A DNA stretch of 64,000 bases, from positions 496,001 to 560,000 of the forward strand of contig NZ_NGUQ01000018.1 in assembly GCF_002179965.1 (NCBI RefSeq), in the 5' to 3' direction. A program made the translations under genes and the position numbers. Source of the stretch: Pandoraea sp. PE-S2T-3 (GTDB taxonomy: Bacteria; Pseudomonadota; Gammaproteobacteria; Burkholderiales; Burkholderiaceae). Under the pieces are notes generated by a model, which was given only the letters and a program-made list of their open reading frames with translations, made no database searches and had not been told where the DNA came from. Of the stretch, positions 29,370 to 39,859 are shown in pieces (positions within the stretch are counted from its first letter, which is position 1; each line of letters opens with the position of its first letter).

Positions 29370-30503
29370 ATGATTCTCGGTCAGGAACCGATTCTGCTTA
29401 CCCCCGGCCCGCTCACCACGTCGCCGGCGACCCGACAGGCCATGCTGCGCGACTGGGGCTCGTGGGACACCCAGTTCAACCAGATCACCGCTTCGCTGTG
29501 CCGCGATCTCGTCGACATCGTGCATGGCGGCAACGACTACGCGTGCGTGCCGCTGCAAGGCTCGGGCACGTTCTCGGTCGAAGCGGCCATCGGCACGCTC
29601 ACGCCGCGCAACGCGCGGATTCTGGTGCCCGATAACGGTGCCTATTGCCAGCGCATTCTGAAGATCTGCCGCTATCTCGGCCGCGATGCCGTGGCGCTGC
29701 CCATTGCCGAAGATCAGGCCGCGAGCGCCGCCGCCATTGACGAAGCGCTCACGCGCGATCCGTCGATCACACACGTGGCGCAGGTGCATCTGGAGACCGG
29801 TGCCGGTGTGCTCAACCCGCTCGCCGATATCGCCCGCGTGTGCCAGAAGCACGGCAAGGGGCTCATCGTCGACGCGATGAGTTCGTTCGGCGCCGTGGAG
29901 ATCGACGTACGCACGATGCCGTTCGACGCGCTGATCGCCGCCAGCGGCAAGTGCCTCGAAGGCGTGCCGGGCATGGGCTTCGTGATCGTGAAGAAGACCG
30001 TGCTGGAGGCGTCCGCAGGCAACAGCCACTCGCTGGCGATGGATCTGCACGACCAGTACGCGTACATGCAGAAAACCACGCAATGGCGCTTCACGCCGCC
30101 GACGCACGTTGTCGCGGCCTTGCGTGCCGCCGTCGATCAGTTTCTCGCGGAAGGCGGGCAGCCGGTGCGCGGCGAGCGGTATCGCCGCAACTGCCGCGCA
30201 CTCGTCGACGGCATGGCGTCGCTCGGCTTCCGGCCGTTCCTGTCGGCGGACGTGCAGGCACCCGTGATCGTCACGTTCCACGCGCCGACCGACAGCAAGT
30301 ACGACTTCAAGGCGTTTTATGCAGCAGTGCGCGAGCGCGGTTACGTCCTGTATCCGGGCAAGCTCACCCAACTGGAGACGTTCCGTGTGGGCTGTATTGG
30401 CGCGATCGACGACAACGAGATGCGCAACGTCGTCACGGCGATTGCGCAAACGCTGACATCGCTCGATATCCGCCAAGTCGCACCGCTGACGAAGGCCGCG
30501 TAG
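29370..30503 (+). CDS. phnW: 2-aminoethylphosphonate:pyruvate aminotransferase
   Basis: A 377-residue class V aminotransferase that moves the amino group of AEP to pyruvate, giving phosphonoacetaldehyde and alanine. The PLP lysine is K194 in [11 protein letters not shown] and the pyridine-binding Asp is D168 in [20 protein letters not shown] is the family's opening motif. A strong AGGAGG precedes the ATG. It is the last gene of phnS-T-UV-W. Its product is taken by PhnY and PhnA, encoded by the divergent operon; no phosphonatase (PhnX) was found, so the oxidative branch is the one present. Confidence 0.95.
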   Translation: MILGQEPILLTPGPLTTSPATRQAMLRDWGSWDTQFNQITASLCRDLVDIVHGGNDYACVPLQGSGTFSVEAAIGTLTPRNARILVPDNGAYCQRILKICRYLGRDAVALPIAEDQAASAAAIDEALTRDPSITHVAQVHLETGAGVLNPLADIARVCQKHGKGLIVDAMSSFGAVEIDVRTMPFDALIAASGKCLEGVPGMGFVIVKKTVLEASAGNSHSLAMDLHDQYAYMQKTTQWRFTPPTHVVAALRAAVDQFLAEGGQPVRGERYRRNCRALVDGMASLGFRPFLSADVQAPVIVTFHAPTDSKYDFKAFYAAVRERGYVLYPGKLTQLETFRVGCIGAIDDNEMRNVVTAIAQTLTSLDIRQVAPLTKAA

Positions 30504-30542
30504 TCGCGCCCCGGCTCACATCACCTACGCTTCACGCGTGAC

Positions 30543-30582
30543 ACTGACGAGCGCCGCCACACCCCGTGCGGCGTTCGTCAGT
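30543..30582 (+). terminator. long hairpin after phnW
   Basis: ACTGACGA-G-CGCCGC (30543-30557) pairs with GCGGCG-T-TCGTCAGT (30568-30582) as a 15-pair stem with one G-U and a 10-base loop, 39 bases after phnW. No T run follows. The remaining part of the 30504-30957 spacer contains no gene I can support. Confidence 0.55.
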
Positions 30583-30957
30583 CCCATCTGCGGGCCTACG
30601 CATGTGCCTCGCACAGCGGGAAACCTCCGAATCTAGCCCCCGCTTCCGACGCCCGAACGGCGTCGTCTCCTTCGCCGCACCGTATTGATTCGTCAGCGTT
30701 TCCCGGCACCGCCGCCATGCTGTGCCGCGACTTGTCACGTCGGCACGGCCGCGCGCTATCCCCTGCCGCTTTCTAGAATGCCCCGCACACAAACCGCGCA
30801 TTAGTGCTGCGTCCGGCTGGTGTTTGCGCCTTCTCTCAGGCGCGCATCGCCATCGTGGCTCCCCCCGAATGTCGCCTGCCATGGGTGTCGCGCTTTCCGG
30901 CTTTCCGCGCGCATACCGCCCGTCCCCACACCGCACGCCTTTTGGAATCGGAACGCG

Positions 30958-33900
30958 ATGAACAAGCACCTCTATCGTTTGGTCTGGCGGCATTGCCGCG
31001 TCGATGTCGTCCCCGCACCGGAGACGGCCTGCCAACGCACCGGGGCGGCACCGGCATCGCGTGCCAGAGGGGGCGGACGACGTAGCGCGGCAGCAACCTC
31101 CGGCGCGCCAGCCTCTGCGCTTACCCGCTTGTGTCTCGCCTGCGTCGCCCTGATGAGTGCAACCGTCGCGGCACCTGCGTGGGCCACCTGCGCCGTTGCC
31201 GGCAGCGTCGTCACATGCAGCGGTGCCGCTAACCCGCTCGCGCCATCGTTTTCGAACGCCGCCAACAATCTCCAAGTGAACGTGAACAGCGGAGCCGGTG
31301 TCGGTGTGCTGCTGGGCATCGGCGGCACGGCGATGACGCTCACGGGCAACAACGTCACGCTCGTCAACGGCGGCACGATCGATCCCTCCGTACTCGGCAG
31401 CATCGGCCTGCTCGCCAGCGGGACGGTCATCGGCAACGGCAATGTCGGCGGCAGCACCCAGACCGTGACGAACAACGCGATCATGCGCGGCACCGTCGGC
31501 TTGCTCGGGGTCAATCTGCCGGGACTGACCGGACTAGCGCTCGCGGTGCAGAACGCTGCCGGTGGCAACACGGTTATCAACAACAGCGGCACGCTCGGTG
31601 CGTCGCCCATTCTCGGCGTATCGCTCACAGGTACGGGCAGTGCACCGGTCGTGGCCGCGTATGGCGGTGGTGCCGTCAACTTCACCAACTCGGGGACGGT
31701 GCTCGGGCGCATCGCGTTTCAGGCCAACAGCACACCGGGCGCCGGCAATTCGTTCACGAACGACGGCACGATCAGCGGCAGCATCTCGCTCGGTGGCGGC
31801 AGTACGAATACGTTCACCGCCGTCACCGGATCGACGTTGAACGACGGGGGCAGCGTCGGTCTCGCGGCCCTCCCCGTGACCGGATTCAATCTCGGATTTG
31901 CCGCCACCGGCACGGTCGACGGCGGTGCAGGCGGCAACAACGCGCTGGTACTGAGCAACTCGGCGAACAACAACACGGCCATCGGCACCGGCACGCTCAA
32001 CGGCGCGAGTTACGTGAATTTCTCGCAGGCTACCGTCAACGGCGGTACGTGGACCCTGAACGGGCCGCTCGCCGTCACATCCACCACGCTTAACGGCGGT
32101 CTTGCCGTCTTCAATGACCCGGGCAGTTTCGGCACCGGCACGCTGGTCGTGAACGGCGGCGGCATGCAGGCGGCGAACGCGGGTCTCTCCCTGACGCTGC
32201 CCGTCACGCTCGGCGCGAACGGCCTCACTGTTTCCGGCAGCAACCCACTCGTTGTGAGCGGTGTTCTCAGTGGCGCTGGTGGCGTGTCGCTCACAGGGAC
32301 CGGCAGCCTCACGCTGTCGGGCGCGAACACGTACACCGGCGGCACATCGCTGAGCAGCGGCACGTTGATCGCGGGTAGCAGTGCCGCACTTGGCAGCGGG
32401 GTCGTGCATGCGTCGGGCTCGAGCGCGGTTCTCGACGCCAGTGCCCCGCTAACGCTGGCCAATCAGATTTCAGTCGGCGGTGGCAGCACACTGCTCACGT
32501 TTGGCGGCAGCGCACCGCTCACCCTCACCGGGCAAATCACGGGAAGTGGCAACGTCATCAAGCAAGGGCCACAGTCAGTCACGCTCACAGGGGTCAACAC
32601 CTTCAGCGGATCCATGAGTATCCTCGCGGGCACGTTGACCTTGTCCGGCGCGGGCACACTTCAGGTGGCGGGAACGCCGCTCGCGCTCGCGGGGCCGGGC
32701 TCAACGTTCGACATCTCGAATGCGAACGGCGATCGCACAATCGCCGGTCTGTCCGGCGTGGCGAACACACGGATCCTGCTCGGGGCCAACAACCTCACGC
32801 TCGGCAACAGTTCCAGCGGCACCTTCGCCGGGGTGATCAGCGGCACGGGCGGCATCATCAAGGCTAACGGCGACACGCAAACGCTCACGGGCAGCAACAC
32901 ATACACCGGTGGCACCACGATCAACGCGGGAGGTATCGCGCTCGCGGCAGGAGGCTCGCTGGCCAGCACGGGCGCGGTGTCGCTGCTCGGCTCGGGGACG
33001 GCGTTCGATATCAGTCGGTTAGGCGCGTCGACCATCGGTGCACTCTCCGGAGTGGCGGATTCCACCGTCTCGCTCGGGGAAGCCTGGTTGACGTTCGGCG
33101 ATGGGAACAACGTAAGCTTCGACGGCAGCATCACCGGCAACGGTGGCATCGTCAAAGAAGGCACGGGGACGCAGACGCTTTCCGGCCCGAATACGTTCGA
33201 CGGCCCCATCAGCATCTATGCGGGCACGTTGTCCGTCGGCGGGACCGGCACGTTGTCTGGCAACTCGGTGAAAATTGCCGGTGGCGCCGCGTTCGATATC
33301 AGCCATGGTGAGAATCAGACCATCGGCGCGTTATTCGGGGCCACGGGCAGTGCCGTCAATCTTGGCGACAACACGTTGTCGTTTGGCGATGGCACGAATC
33401 GGATTTTCGACGGCACGATCAACGGTAACGGCGGCGGCATCGTCAAATTCGGCACCGGCACGCAAACGCTCACCGGACAGCAGACATTTACCGGCAGCGT
33501 CGTGGTCGGAGGCGGCGCGCTGATTGTTGCCGAGGGTGGCAGCCTGTCGGCGCAGAGTGCGGTCATTCTTGGCGACAAGACGACGTCGCTCGATATCAGT
33601 GGTGCCGGTGTGCAAACCATTGGATCCCTGAGCGGGGGCGCCGCGCAGGTGCAACTCGGCGCGAACACGTTGACCTTCGGCGACAACACCGGGCAAACGT
33701 TCAACGGCAGCATTCACGGCGCGGGCGCGCTCATCAAGCAAGGCGCAGGCGTGCAGACGCTGGCGGGGGCGAGTGACTTCGCCGGCGGCCTGACGGTGAA
33801 CGCCGGTGGTCTGGCACTGGGCAATGCGGCTGCGCTCGGGAGCGGCACGTTGACGATGGCCGATCAGACGACGCTCGACACCACACAAGCGGCGACGATC

Positions 33901-36900
33901 GCGAACAACATCACACTGAATGGCACGTCGGCGGTTCTCGGCAGTCAGGATCTGACGCTGACCGGTGACGTTTCAGGTGTCGGGGCGCTGCAAAAGACCG
34001 GCAGTGCGCAACTGGTCATTGACGGTGCGGGGACGTGGACAGGCGGGACGACCATCAACGACGGTACGCTGGCATTAGGGGCTGGCGGGTCGCTCGCGTC
34101 ACAAGGGGACGTCGTGCTGGGCAGCAACACCGCCGTGTTCGACATCAGTGCGGCGGGCAATCGTACCGTTGGAGCGCTCTCCGGCAGTGGAGGGTCGATT
34201 GCGCTCGGTGCCAATACGCTGACGTTCGGCGATGCTACCGATCAGACATTGGGCGCGGCGCTTACCGGTACCGGCGGCATCGTCAAGCAAGGCACGGGCA
34301 CGCAAACCCTCACGGCTGCGCAAACGTTCACCGGCGGCGTCGACATTGCGGGCGGCACGCTGGCGCTCGACACGGGCGGCTCGCTGCAACCTGCCAACTC
34401 GCTAACCTTATCGGGCACGAATACCGTGTTCGATATCAGTGCTGCGGGACCGACCACCGTCGGCGCACTCACCGGCGTTGCGGGTAGCGCCATCGCACTG
34501 GGCACACGGACGCTCACGTTCGGCGACGCGACGGATGGGACGTTCGACGGTGTCTTTCACGGCACTGGCGGCATTGTGAAGGCCAGCTCAGGCGTGCAGA
34601 CGCTGACCGGTGCGAGCGACTTCACCGGTGGCACGACGGTCAATGCGGGCGGGTTGATTGTCGGCAACAATCTCGCACTCGGCACGGGCGCGCTGAACAT
34701 CGCCAACAATGCGACGCTCGACAGTACGCAAGCGGTGACGCTCGGCAACAACATCAATCTGACCGGCACGCTGACTGTCCTCGGGAACAACGACGTGACG
34801 CTGAACGGCGTGCTCGCCGGGCTCGGCGGACTCATCAAAGCGGGCAGCGCGACGCTCACACTAGGCGGTTCCAATACCTATACCGGCCCCACTACCATCA
34901 ACGCCGGGACCCTCGCGCTGGGCGCAGGCGCCTCGTTGAACGCGGCAGGCTCGATCAACGTTGCGAGCGGTGCGACGCTCGATCTTTCCGCAGGCAACGG
35001 CACGCAAACGATCGGCGCCCTCGACGGGACGGGTACCGTCAATCTCGGCAGTGTCGTGACGACACTCGGCGATGCGGGAAGCGACACATTCAGCGGCAAC
35101 ATCGCGGGCACGGGATCGCTGGTCAAAGTCGGTATGGGCATGCAAACGCTCACGGGTCAGAACACGTACACCGGCGGCACAACGGTACAAGCGGGGACGC
35201 TCGCGCTAAGCGGTGCAGGCGCGCTGGCGTCGAACGGCGCACTCACGCTGAGCGGTACCAACGCGACGTTCGATATTTCCAGTGCGAATGGACCGCGCAC
35301 CATCGGCGCGCTTTCGGGCGTCGCCAACTCACAGATCGATCTGGGCGCGAATACGCTGACGTTCGGCGACGCCACCGGGCAGAACTTCGACGGCGTAATC
35401 TCAGGCGCGGGGGGCATCGTCAAACAAGGCGCTGGATCCGCAAAACTTGACGGCGTGCAGTTGTACACCGGTACCACGACCGTTACCGATGGTGCGCTCG
35501 TCATCGGACGTACAGGGAGTCTTGCGGCAGGGGCACATGTCGTGGTCGATGGTGTGAACGCGTCGCTTGATCTGAGCGATGCGGGTGATCAAACCATTGG
35601 CAGCCTGTCCGGTACGAGCGGTGTCGTGGCACTCAGTCACAACACGTTGACGTTCGGTGATGCGAGCGACGAGACGCTGGCAGCCGCGATTCAGGGGTTC
35701 GGCAACGTCGTCAAACAAGGCGCGGGCACGCAAACGCTCACGGGTGAGAACCTGCTGGCCGGCATGCTCACGGTCGCCGACGGGGCGGTGGTGCTCGGCG
35801 CAGGCGGCTCGCTGCTGAACACGACCGATGTCACGCTCAATGCCGGCACATCGCTCGATGTGAGCGCCGCCACGGCGCCTACGGTTGGCGCACTCAACGG
35901 GGTAGCGGGCAGCACGCTTCGCATCGGCAATCGGACAATCACGCTCGACAGCAGCAACAACGGCGATTTCGGCGGCGCGTTGAGCGGCGCAGGCGGCATC
36001 GTCAAACAAGGCAGCGGTACGCAAACACTCTCGGGCGGTTTGGTGCTGCCGGGCACGGTGCAAATCAACGCGGGCAGGCTCGCGTTGCGCGGCGGAACGC
36101 AGCTCGATTCCGCCGCCGTCAGTCTCAACGGCTCGACAAGCGTTCTTGATGTTGTGGCCGGACCGACGCAGGTCGTCAGCACACTTACCGGTGTGGCCGG
36201 CAGTGTCATAGGGATTGACCACGCGACATTGAGTTTCGGCACTGCCGGTGACAACACACTCGCCTCGGACATCCACGGCGCTGGCGGACAGCTCGTCAAA
36301 GTCGGCAACGGCGTGCAAACGCTTTCCGGCAACAGCGACTTCGGTGGTGGCATGAACGTGCAGGCGGGCGGCATCCTCGTCGGCAGCAATACCGCGCTGG
36401 GCACCGGCACCGTCACCTTTGCCGATGCAACATCGCTCGATGCCACGCAGGCCACCACGCTCGGCAACCGGATCATGCTCAACGGCAATCTCGACGTGCT
36501 CGGCACGCACGATCTCACGCTCAACGGCGCCGTCTTCGGTGGGGGCGGCATCACCAAAAATGGCAGCGCCACGCTTACGCTCAACGGGGAGAACACTTAC
36601 ATCGGCGTAACCAACGTCAGTGCAGGCACTCTCGCGTTGGGCGCTGGTGCCAGCCTCGATGCGGGCGGTGTTGTCGATGTGCAGACGGGTGCCACTTTCG
36701 ACCTGTCGGCCGGTAACGGCACGCAGACATTTGGCGCGCTCACGGGCGGCGGCGCGATCAACATGGGCGGCAATGTGCTCGAAGTCGGCAGCAGCGGCGC
36801 CAACGAAACCTTCAGCGGTGGCGTCGCGGGTAGCGGCAGCCTCGTGAAGATGGGGACAGGTGTCGAAACCATGACCGGCACGAGCACCTTCACGGGTGGC

Positions 36901-37755
36901 ACGGTCGTACAGAACGGCACCCTTTCGCTCGCGGGTGCCGGCACGCTGGCCGCAACGGGCGCCGTGACGCTCCGGAACGCTGGCGCCACGCTCGACATTT
37001 CGGCGGCGAACGGCGGCCGCACCATCGGCGCGCTCACCGCTCAAGCGGACACGAACGTCACCCTCGGCAACAACATGCTGACCTTCGGCGACGCATCCAG
37101 CCACACCGTGAGCGGCACGATTTCGGGCACGGGCGGCATCGTCAAGCAAGGCAGCGGAACGCAGACCCTGACCGGTCAGCAGCAGTTCACCGGCACCACC
37201 ACCATCGACGACGGCACGCTCGCACTCGGTGCCACCGGCAAGCTCGCAGCGGGTGCCAATGTCGTGGTGGCAGGCAGCAACGCCGCGTTCGACATCAGTG
37301 CTGCGGGTAACCAGACGGTCGGCACGTTGTCCGGCAGCGGCGGCAACGTGAATCTGGGGGGCAGCACGCTGACGTTCGGTGACGGTACGCACCAGACACT
37401 CACCAGCGCCATCAACGGCACGGGCGGCATCGTGAAAGCCGGCGCGGGCACGCAGACGCTCGCAGGACAAAACACGTTCTCGGGCGACATCGACATCACT
37501 AACGGCACCCTTGCGCTCGGCGCGGGCGGTGCGCTCTCCGGTAGCAACAACGTCACGTTGGCGGGCGGCACGACGCTCGACGTCAGTCAGGTCGGCACAC
37601 CGACGACCGTCACGATTGCCGGTCTCGACGGTGCCGCCGGATCGACGGTATCGCTCGGCGCGCAATCGCTCACACTCGGCGGAGGTGCCAACAGCACGTT
37701 CGATGGCGTGATTCAAGGCACCGGGGCATCACCAAGCAAGGCAATGCCAGCGTGA
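30958..37755 (+). CDS. autotransporter passenger (frameshifted from its barrel)
   Basis: A 2,265-residue reading frame forming the secreted part of a type Va autotransporter. MNKHLYRLVWRH is an extended signal peptide region, and a normal signal peptide ends near residue 76 (APAWA-TCAV). After about 350 residues of Gly/Asn/Thr-rich beta strands comes a long run of PATR repeats of the pattern GGIVKQGxGTQTLTGxxTYTGG...GTLALGAGGSL. The frame ends in QGTGASPSKAMPA-stop because one G is missing at 37723-37726; restoring it joins the frame to the barrel at 37752, giving about 2,920 residues. As read, the passenger lacks its translocator. ATG 30958 is chosen for the signal; the frame opens earlier. 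Confidence 0.85.
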   Translation: MNKHLYRLVWRHCRVDVVPAPETACQRTGAAPASRARGGGRRSAAATSGAPASALTRLCLACVALMSATVAAPAWATCAVAGSVVTCSGAANPLAPSFSNAANNLQVNVNSGAGVGVLLGIGGTAMTLTGNNVTLVNGGTIDPSVLGSIGLLASGTVIGNGNVGGSTQTVTNNAIMRGTVGLLGVNLPGLTGLALAVQNAAGGNTVINNSGTLGASPILGVSLTGTGSAPVVAAYGGGAVNFTNSGTVLGRIAFQANSTPGAGNSFTNDGTISGSISLGGGSTNTFTAVTGSTLNDGGSVGLAALPVTGFNLGFAATGTVDGGAGGNNALVLSNSANNNTAIGTGTLNGASYVNFSQATVNGGTWTLNGPLAVTSTTLNGGLAVFNDPGSFGTGTLVVNGGGMQAANAGLSLTLPVTLGANGLTVSGSNPLVVSGVLSGAGGVSLTGTGSLTLSGANTYTGGTSLSSGTLIAGSSAALGSGVVHASGSSAVLDASAPLTLANQISVGGGSTLLTFGGSAPLTLTGQITGSGNVIKQGPQSVTLTGVNTFSGSMSILAGTLTLSGAGTLQVAGTPLALAGPGSTFDISNANGDRTIAGLSGVANTRILLGANNLTLGNSSSGTFAGVISGTGGIIKANGDTQTLTGSNTYTGGTTINAGGIALAAGGSLASTGAVSLLGSGTAFDISRLGASTIGALSGVADSTVSLGEAWLTFGDGNNVSFDGSITGNGGIVKEGTGTQTLSGPNTFDGPISIYAGTLSVGGTGTLSGNSVKIAGGAAFDISHGENQTIGALFGATGSAVNLGDNTLSFGDGTNRIFDGTINGNGGGIVKFGTGTQTLTGQQTFTGSVVVGGGALIVAEGGSLSAQSAVILGDKTTSLDISGAGVQTIGSLSGGAAQVQLGANTLTFGDNTGQTFNGSIHGAGALIKQGAGVQTLAGASDFAGGLTVNAGGLALGNAAALGSGTLTMADQTTLDTTQAATIANNITLNGTSAVLGSQDLTLTGDVSGVGALQKTGSAQLVIDGAGTWTGGTTINDGTLALGAGGSLASQGDVVLGSNTAVFDISAAGNRTVGALSGSGGSIALGANTLTFGDATDQTLGAALTGTGGIVKQGTGTQTLTAAQTFTGGVDIAGGTLALDTGGSLQPANSLTLSGTNTVFDISAAGPTTVGALTGVAGSAIALGTRTLTFGDATDGTFDGVFHGTGGIVKASSGVQTLTGASDFTGGTTVNAGGLIVGNNLALGTGALNIANNATLDSTQAVTLGNNINLTGTLTVLGNNDVTLNGVLAGLGGLIKAGSATLTLGGSNTYTGPTTINAGTLALGAGASLNAAGSINVASGATLDLSAGNGTQTIGALDGTGTVNLGSVVTTLGDAGSDTFSGNIAGTGSLVKVGMGMQTLTGQNTYTGGTTVQAGTLALSGAGALASNGALTLSGTNATFDISSANGPRTIGALSGVANSQIDLGANTLTFGDATGQNFDGVISGAGGIVKQGAGSAKLDGVQLYTGTTTVTDGALVIGRTGSLAAGAHVVVDGVNASLDLSDAGDQTIGSLSGTSGVVALSHNTLTFGDASDETLAAAIQGFGNVVKQGAGTQTLTGENLLAGMLTVADGAVVLGAGGSLLNTTDVTLNAGTSLDVSAATAPTVGALNGVAGSTLRIGNRTITLDSSNNGDFGGALSGAGGIVKQGSGTQTLSGGLVLPGTVQINAGRLALRGGTQLDSAAVSLNGSTSVLDVVAGPTQVVSTLTGVAGSVIGIDHATLSFGTAGDNTLASDIHGAGGQLVKVGNGVQTLSGNSDFGGGMNVQAGGILVGSNTALGTGTVTFADATSLDATQATTLGNRIMLNGNLDVLGTHDLTLNGAVFGGGGITKNGSATLTLNGENTYIGVTNVSAGTLALGAGASLDAGGVVDVQTGATFDLSAGNGTQTFGALTGGGAINMGGNVLEVGSSGANETFSGGVAGSGSLVKMGTGVETMTGTSTFTGGTVVQNGTLSLAGAGTLAATGAVTLRNAGATLDISAANGGRTIGALTAQADTNVTLGNNMLTFGDASSHTVSGTISGTGGIVKQGSGTQTLTGQQQFTGTTTIDDGTLALGATGKLAAGANVVVAGSNAAFDISAAGNQTVGTLSGSGGNVNLGGSTLTFGDGTHQTLTSAINGTGGIVKAGAGTQTLAGQNTFSGDIDITNGTLALGAGGALSGSNNVTLAGGTTLDVSQVGTPTTVTIAGLDGAAGSTVSLGAQSLTLGGGANSTFDGVIQGTGASPSKAMPA

Positions 37756-38070
37756 CGCTCGGTGGTAACAGCAGCTACAGCGGTGGCACCACGGTGAATG
37801 GCGGCACCGTCGCCGTCACTTCGCCAACAGGCCTCGGCACCGGCGGGCTGACGCTCACCCAAGGCACGGTCACCACGCAAGGCGTCGACGTCACGTTGCC
37901 CTCGCTGACCGGGACGACGCAGGGTGCGCTCACGATCAATGACGGGTCCGTCACCGTGTCGTCGGGCAACTTCGGCGGCAGCGTGTCGGGCAGCGGCGGG
38001 CTCACCAAAACGGGCAGCGGAACGCTCACGCTCAGTGGCAACAATCCCCTCACCGGCCCGACAACGGTCG
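32281..38070 (+). repeat. about 21 PATR autotransporter beta-strand repeats
   Basis: I count about 21 copies of a motif of the form G-G-I-V-K-Q-G-(T/S/A)-G-T-Q-T-L-T-G, each followed by a strand-turn unit ending in TLALGAGGSL or similar. Spacing between copies is irregular, roughly 60-120 residues. Many copies share near-identical DNA such as ggcggcatcgtcaagcaaggc, which makes the tract prone to recombination and assembly collapse. The last two copies lie after the frameshift. Confidence 0.8.
37723..37726 (+). other. frameshift site in a G run
   Basis: The family pattern predicts Gly-Thr-Gly-Gly-Ile-Thr-Lys (acc ggg ggc atc acc aag). The sequence reads accggggcatcacc, with four G instead of five. 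One missing base puts a TGA at 37753. It is either a real mutation or phase switch, or a base-calling error. Confidence 0.8.
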
Positions 38071-39719
38071 CCGGTGGCACGCTCGGCATCGGCAATCTCG
38101 GCCATTCGCCGGTGACCGTGCGGGCCGGTGGCACGCTGACGACACCCGCGCCCACCTCGGCGGGCGGCAGCGGCACGGGTGCGCAGACCGGGCCGCTGAC
38201 TGGCGCGAGCGGCAGCCAGATTGTGGTGAGTTCACCGGGGACAACGCTCGGTGTCGGCGGCAATCTGACGCTTCGGCCGGGCTCGACGCTTCAGGTGAAC
38301 GTCGCCCCCGGTACTGCACCCAGTCAGGTGAATGCGGCGGGTAGCGCGTCCGTCGGCGGCAGCAATCTTGTTGTGAACGCTGCCCCGGGCACCCAGTCTG
38401 CCGACGCGTCGGGTGCCGTGATCGTCTCGGCGGCCAATGGCGTGAGCGGACAGTTCGCGTCGACGTCGACCAACCTGCTCTACCTCTCGCCACAAGTGAG
38501 CTACACGCCGAATACGGTATTGCTCTCGTTCTCACCGAACGGCACGCCGCTTTCCGCAGGAGGTGTCACGCCGAATCAAAAGGCCGTCGCGTCGGCGGTG
38601 TCGGTACTCGGCACCGGCAGCCCGCTGTATCAGGCGGCATCGGGACTGACGGCAGATACTGCGCCCGCAGCGTTTGCGAGTCTGGACGGCAGTCTGCATG
38701 CGTCCATCGCGTCGATGCTGCTCAGTCAGAGTCAGGTGACACGCGACGCTGCCTCGCAACGTCTGCGCGACAGCCTCTTGTTCGCGGACGATTGCGATAC
38801 CGGCAGCGGTGTCGGCACGAGCGAGTTGACGACGCCCCTCAACAACTTCGATTGCCGTGGGCAACGCCGGGCAACCCAAGCGTGGGCATCGGTCTACGGC
38901 AGCGATGGTCAATTGCGCGCGGCATCGGTGGCGAGCGGTGGCGCCGGGGCATCGACGCTGTACCGTCGCGGCATGGGCGTGCTGGTCGGTGTCGATACCC
39001 CCGTTGCCGATACCTGGCGCGCGGGGGTCCTCGGCGGGTTGGGACACGACACGTTCAACACGGGAACCACGGCGTCGGGAAACAGCAACGATGCGCAGAT
39101 GGGCGCGTATGTCAGCCGGCGCTTCGGGCACCTTGGCGCCATGCTCGGCGGCTCGTATGCGTTGCAGCAGATCAGTTCACGGCGTGCGGTCGCCATCGGC
39201 CCCATTGCACAGACCGCGCGTGCCAGCTATGACGCCGCGACGTGGCAGGTCTTCGGCGAAGCCGCATGGCGATTCGATTTGGGCCGCGTCGGCATCGAGC
39301 CCTTTGCGGCCATGGCGCATGCGTGGGTGCGTACCGATGCCTTCAACGAATCGGGCAGCGCCGCCGACCTTCATGCCGATGAACAGACGCGTGGCATCAC
39401 GTTCTCGACGTTGGGGGTACGGGGTGACTTGCCGTTCGGCACCGGCGCGGGCACCGCTGCACTGGGACGCTTACGGCTGTCGGCCGGATGGCGGCATGCG
39501 TTTGGCGCGGATACCCCGGACGCGCAACTCGCCTTCGTCGATAGCGCCGCCGGCTTCACGGTCGGTGGCGTGCCCATCGCCCGGGACGCGGCCATTGTCG
39601 AGGCCGGCATCGACGCCTTCGTCGGGCAAGCGGTCACGCTAGGTGTGAGCTACACCGGGCAGTTCGGCAGTCAGGTCACCGACAACGCCGTGTTCGGCAA
39701 TCTCAACTGGCGTTTCTGA
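37752..39719 (+). CDS. autotransporter C-terminal repeats and beta-barrel
   Basis: A 655-residue frame that continues the autotransporter after the one-base deletion; no ribosome site precedes its GTG, so it is not an independent gene. Residues 1-110 finish the PATR repeats, about 110-360 are the helical/linker region, with the cysteine pair DDCDTG...NFDCRGQ near 345-370. From about 370 (QAWASVYGSDGQLRA) to the end lies the 12-strand outer-membrane barrel. It ends NLNWRF, the terminal aromatic needed for BAM recognition. If the frame is restored, the protein is a surface-exposed adhesin-like autotransporter; otherwise the locus is a pseudogene. Confidence 0.85.
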   Translation: MTLGGNSSYSGGTTVNGGTVAVTSPTGLGTGGLTLTQGTVTTQGVDVTLPSLTGTTQGALTINDGSVTVSSGNFGGSVSGSGGLTKTGSGTLTLSGNNPLTGPTTVAGGTLGIGNLGHSPVTVRAGGTLTTPAPTSAGGSGTGAQTGPLTGASGSQIVVSSPGTTLGVGGNLTLRPGSTLQVNVAPGTAPSQVNAAGSASVGGSNLVVNAAPGTQSADASGAVIVSAANGVSGQFASTSTNLLYLSPQVSYTPNTVLLSFSPNGTPLSAGGVTPNQKAVASAVSVLGTGSPLYQAASGLTADTAPAAFASLDGSLHASIASMLLSQSQVTRDAASQRLRDSLLFADDCDTGSGVGTSELTTPLNNFDCRGQRRATQAWASVYGSDGQLRAASVASGGAGASTLYRRGMGVLVGVDTPVADTWRAGVLGGLGHDTFNTGTTASGNSNDAQMGAYVSRRFGHLGAMLGGSYALQQISSRRAVAIGPIAQTARASYDAATWQVFGEAAWRFDLGRVGIEPFAAMAHAWVRTDAFNESGSAADLHADEQTRGITFSTLGVRGDLPFGTGAGTAALGRLRLSAGWRHAFGADTPDAQLAFVDSAAGFTVGGVPIARDAAIVEAGIDAFVGQAVTLGVSYTGQFGSQVTDNAVFGNLNWRF

Positions 39720-39755
39720 ACAACAAGGTAGATGGGCGGACAGCCGAACGGAAGG

Positions 39756-39783
39756 GCGGCGCGATGCAGTACGGGCGCGCCGC
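39756..39783 (+). terminator. possible terminator hairpin after the autotransporter
   Basis: GCGGCGCG (39756-39763) pairs with CGCGCCGC (39776-39783) over a 12-base loop, 37 bases beyond the barrel stop. There is no T run. Confidence 0.35.
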
Positions 39784-39859
39784 TCGCCTCGTCCGGCATC
39801 CTCCGGTAAGCTGGCGGCTATTGCGCTCGTACGCGTGCCCCTCGCGGAGGCTGTCCCCC

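Noticed and set aside
28407-30476. 689-residue minus-strand open frame opposite the AEP permease and phnW
   Set aside because: His/Arg/Glu-rich antisense of two clear genes; no start signal or fold.
35401-37716. 771-residue minus-strand open frame opposite the autotransporter
   Set aside because: Antisense product of the repeat codons; its apparent periodicity mirrors the PATR repeats.
32281-38070. CRISPR or transposon repeats in the autotransporter region
   Set aside because: They are degenerate, in-frame coding repeats with the PATR protein pattern, without terminal inverted repeats.
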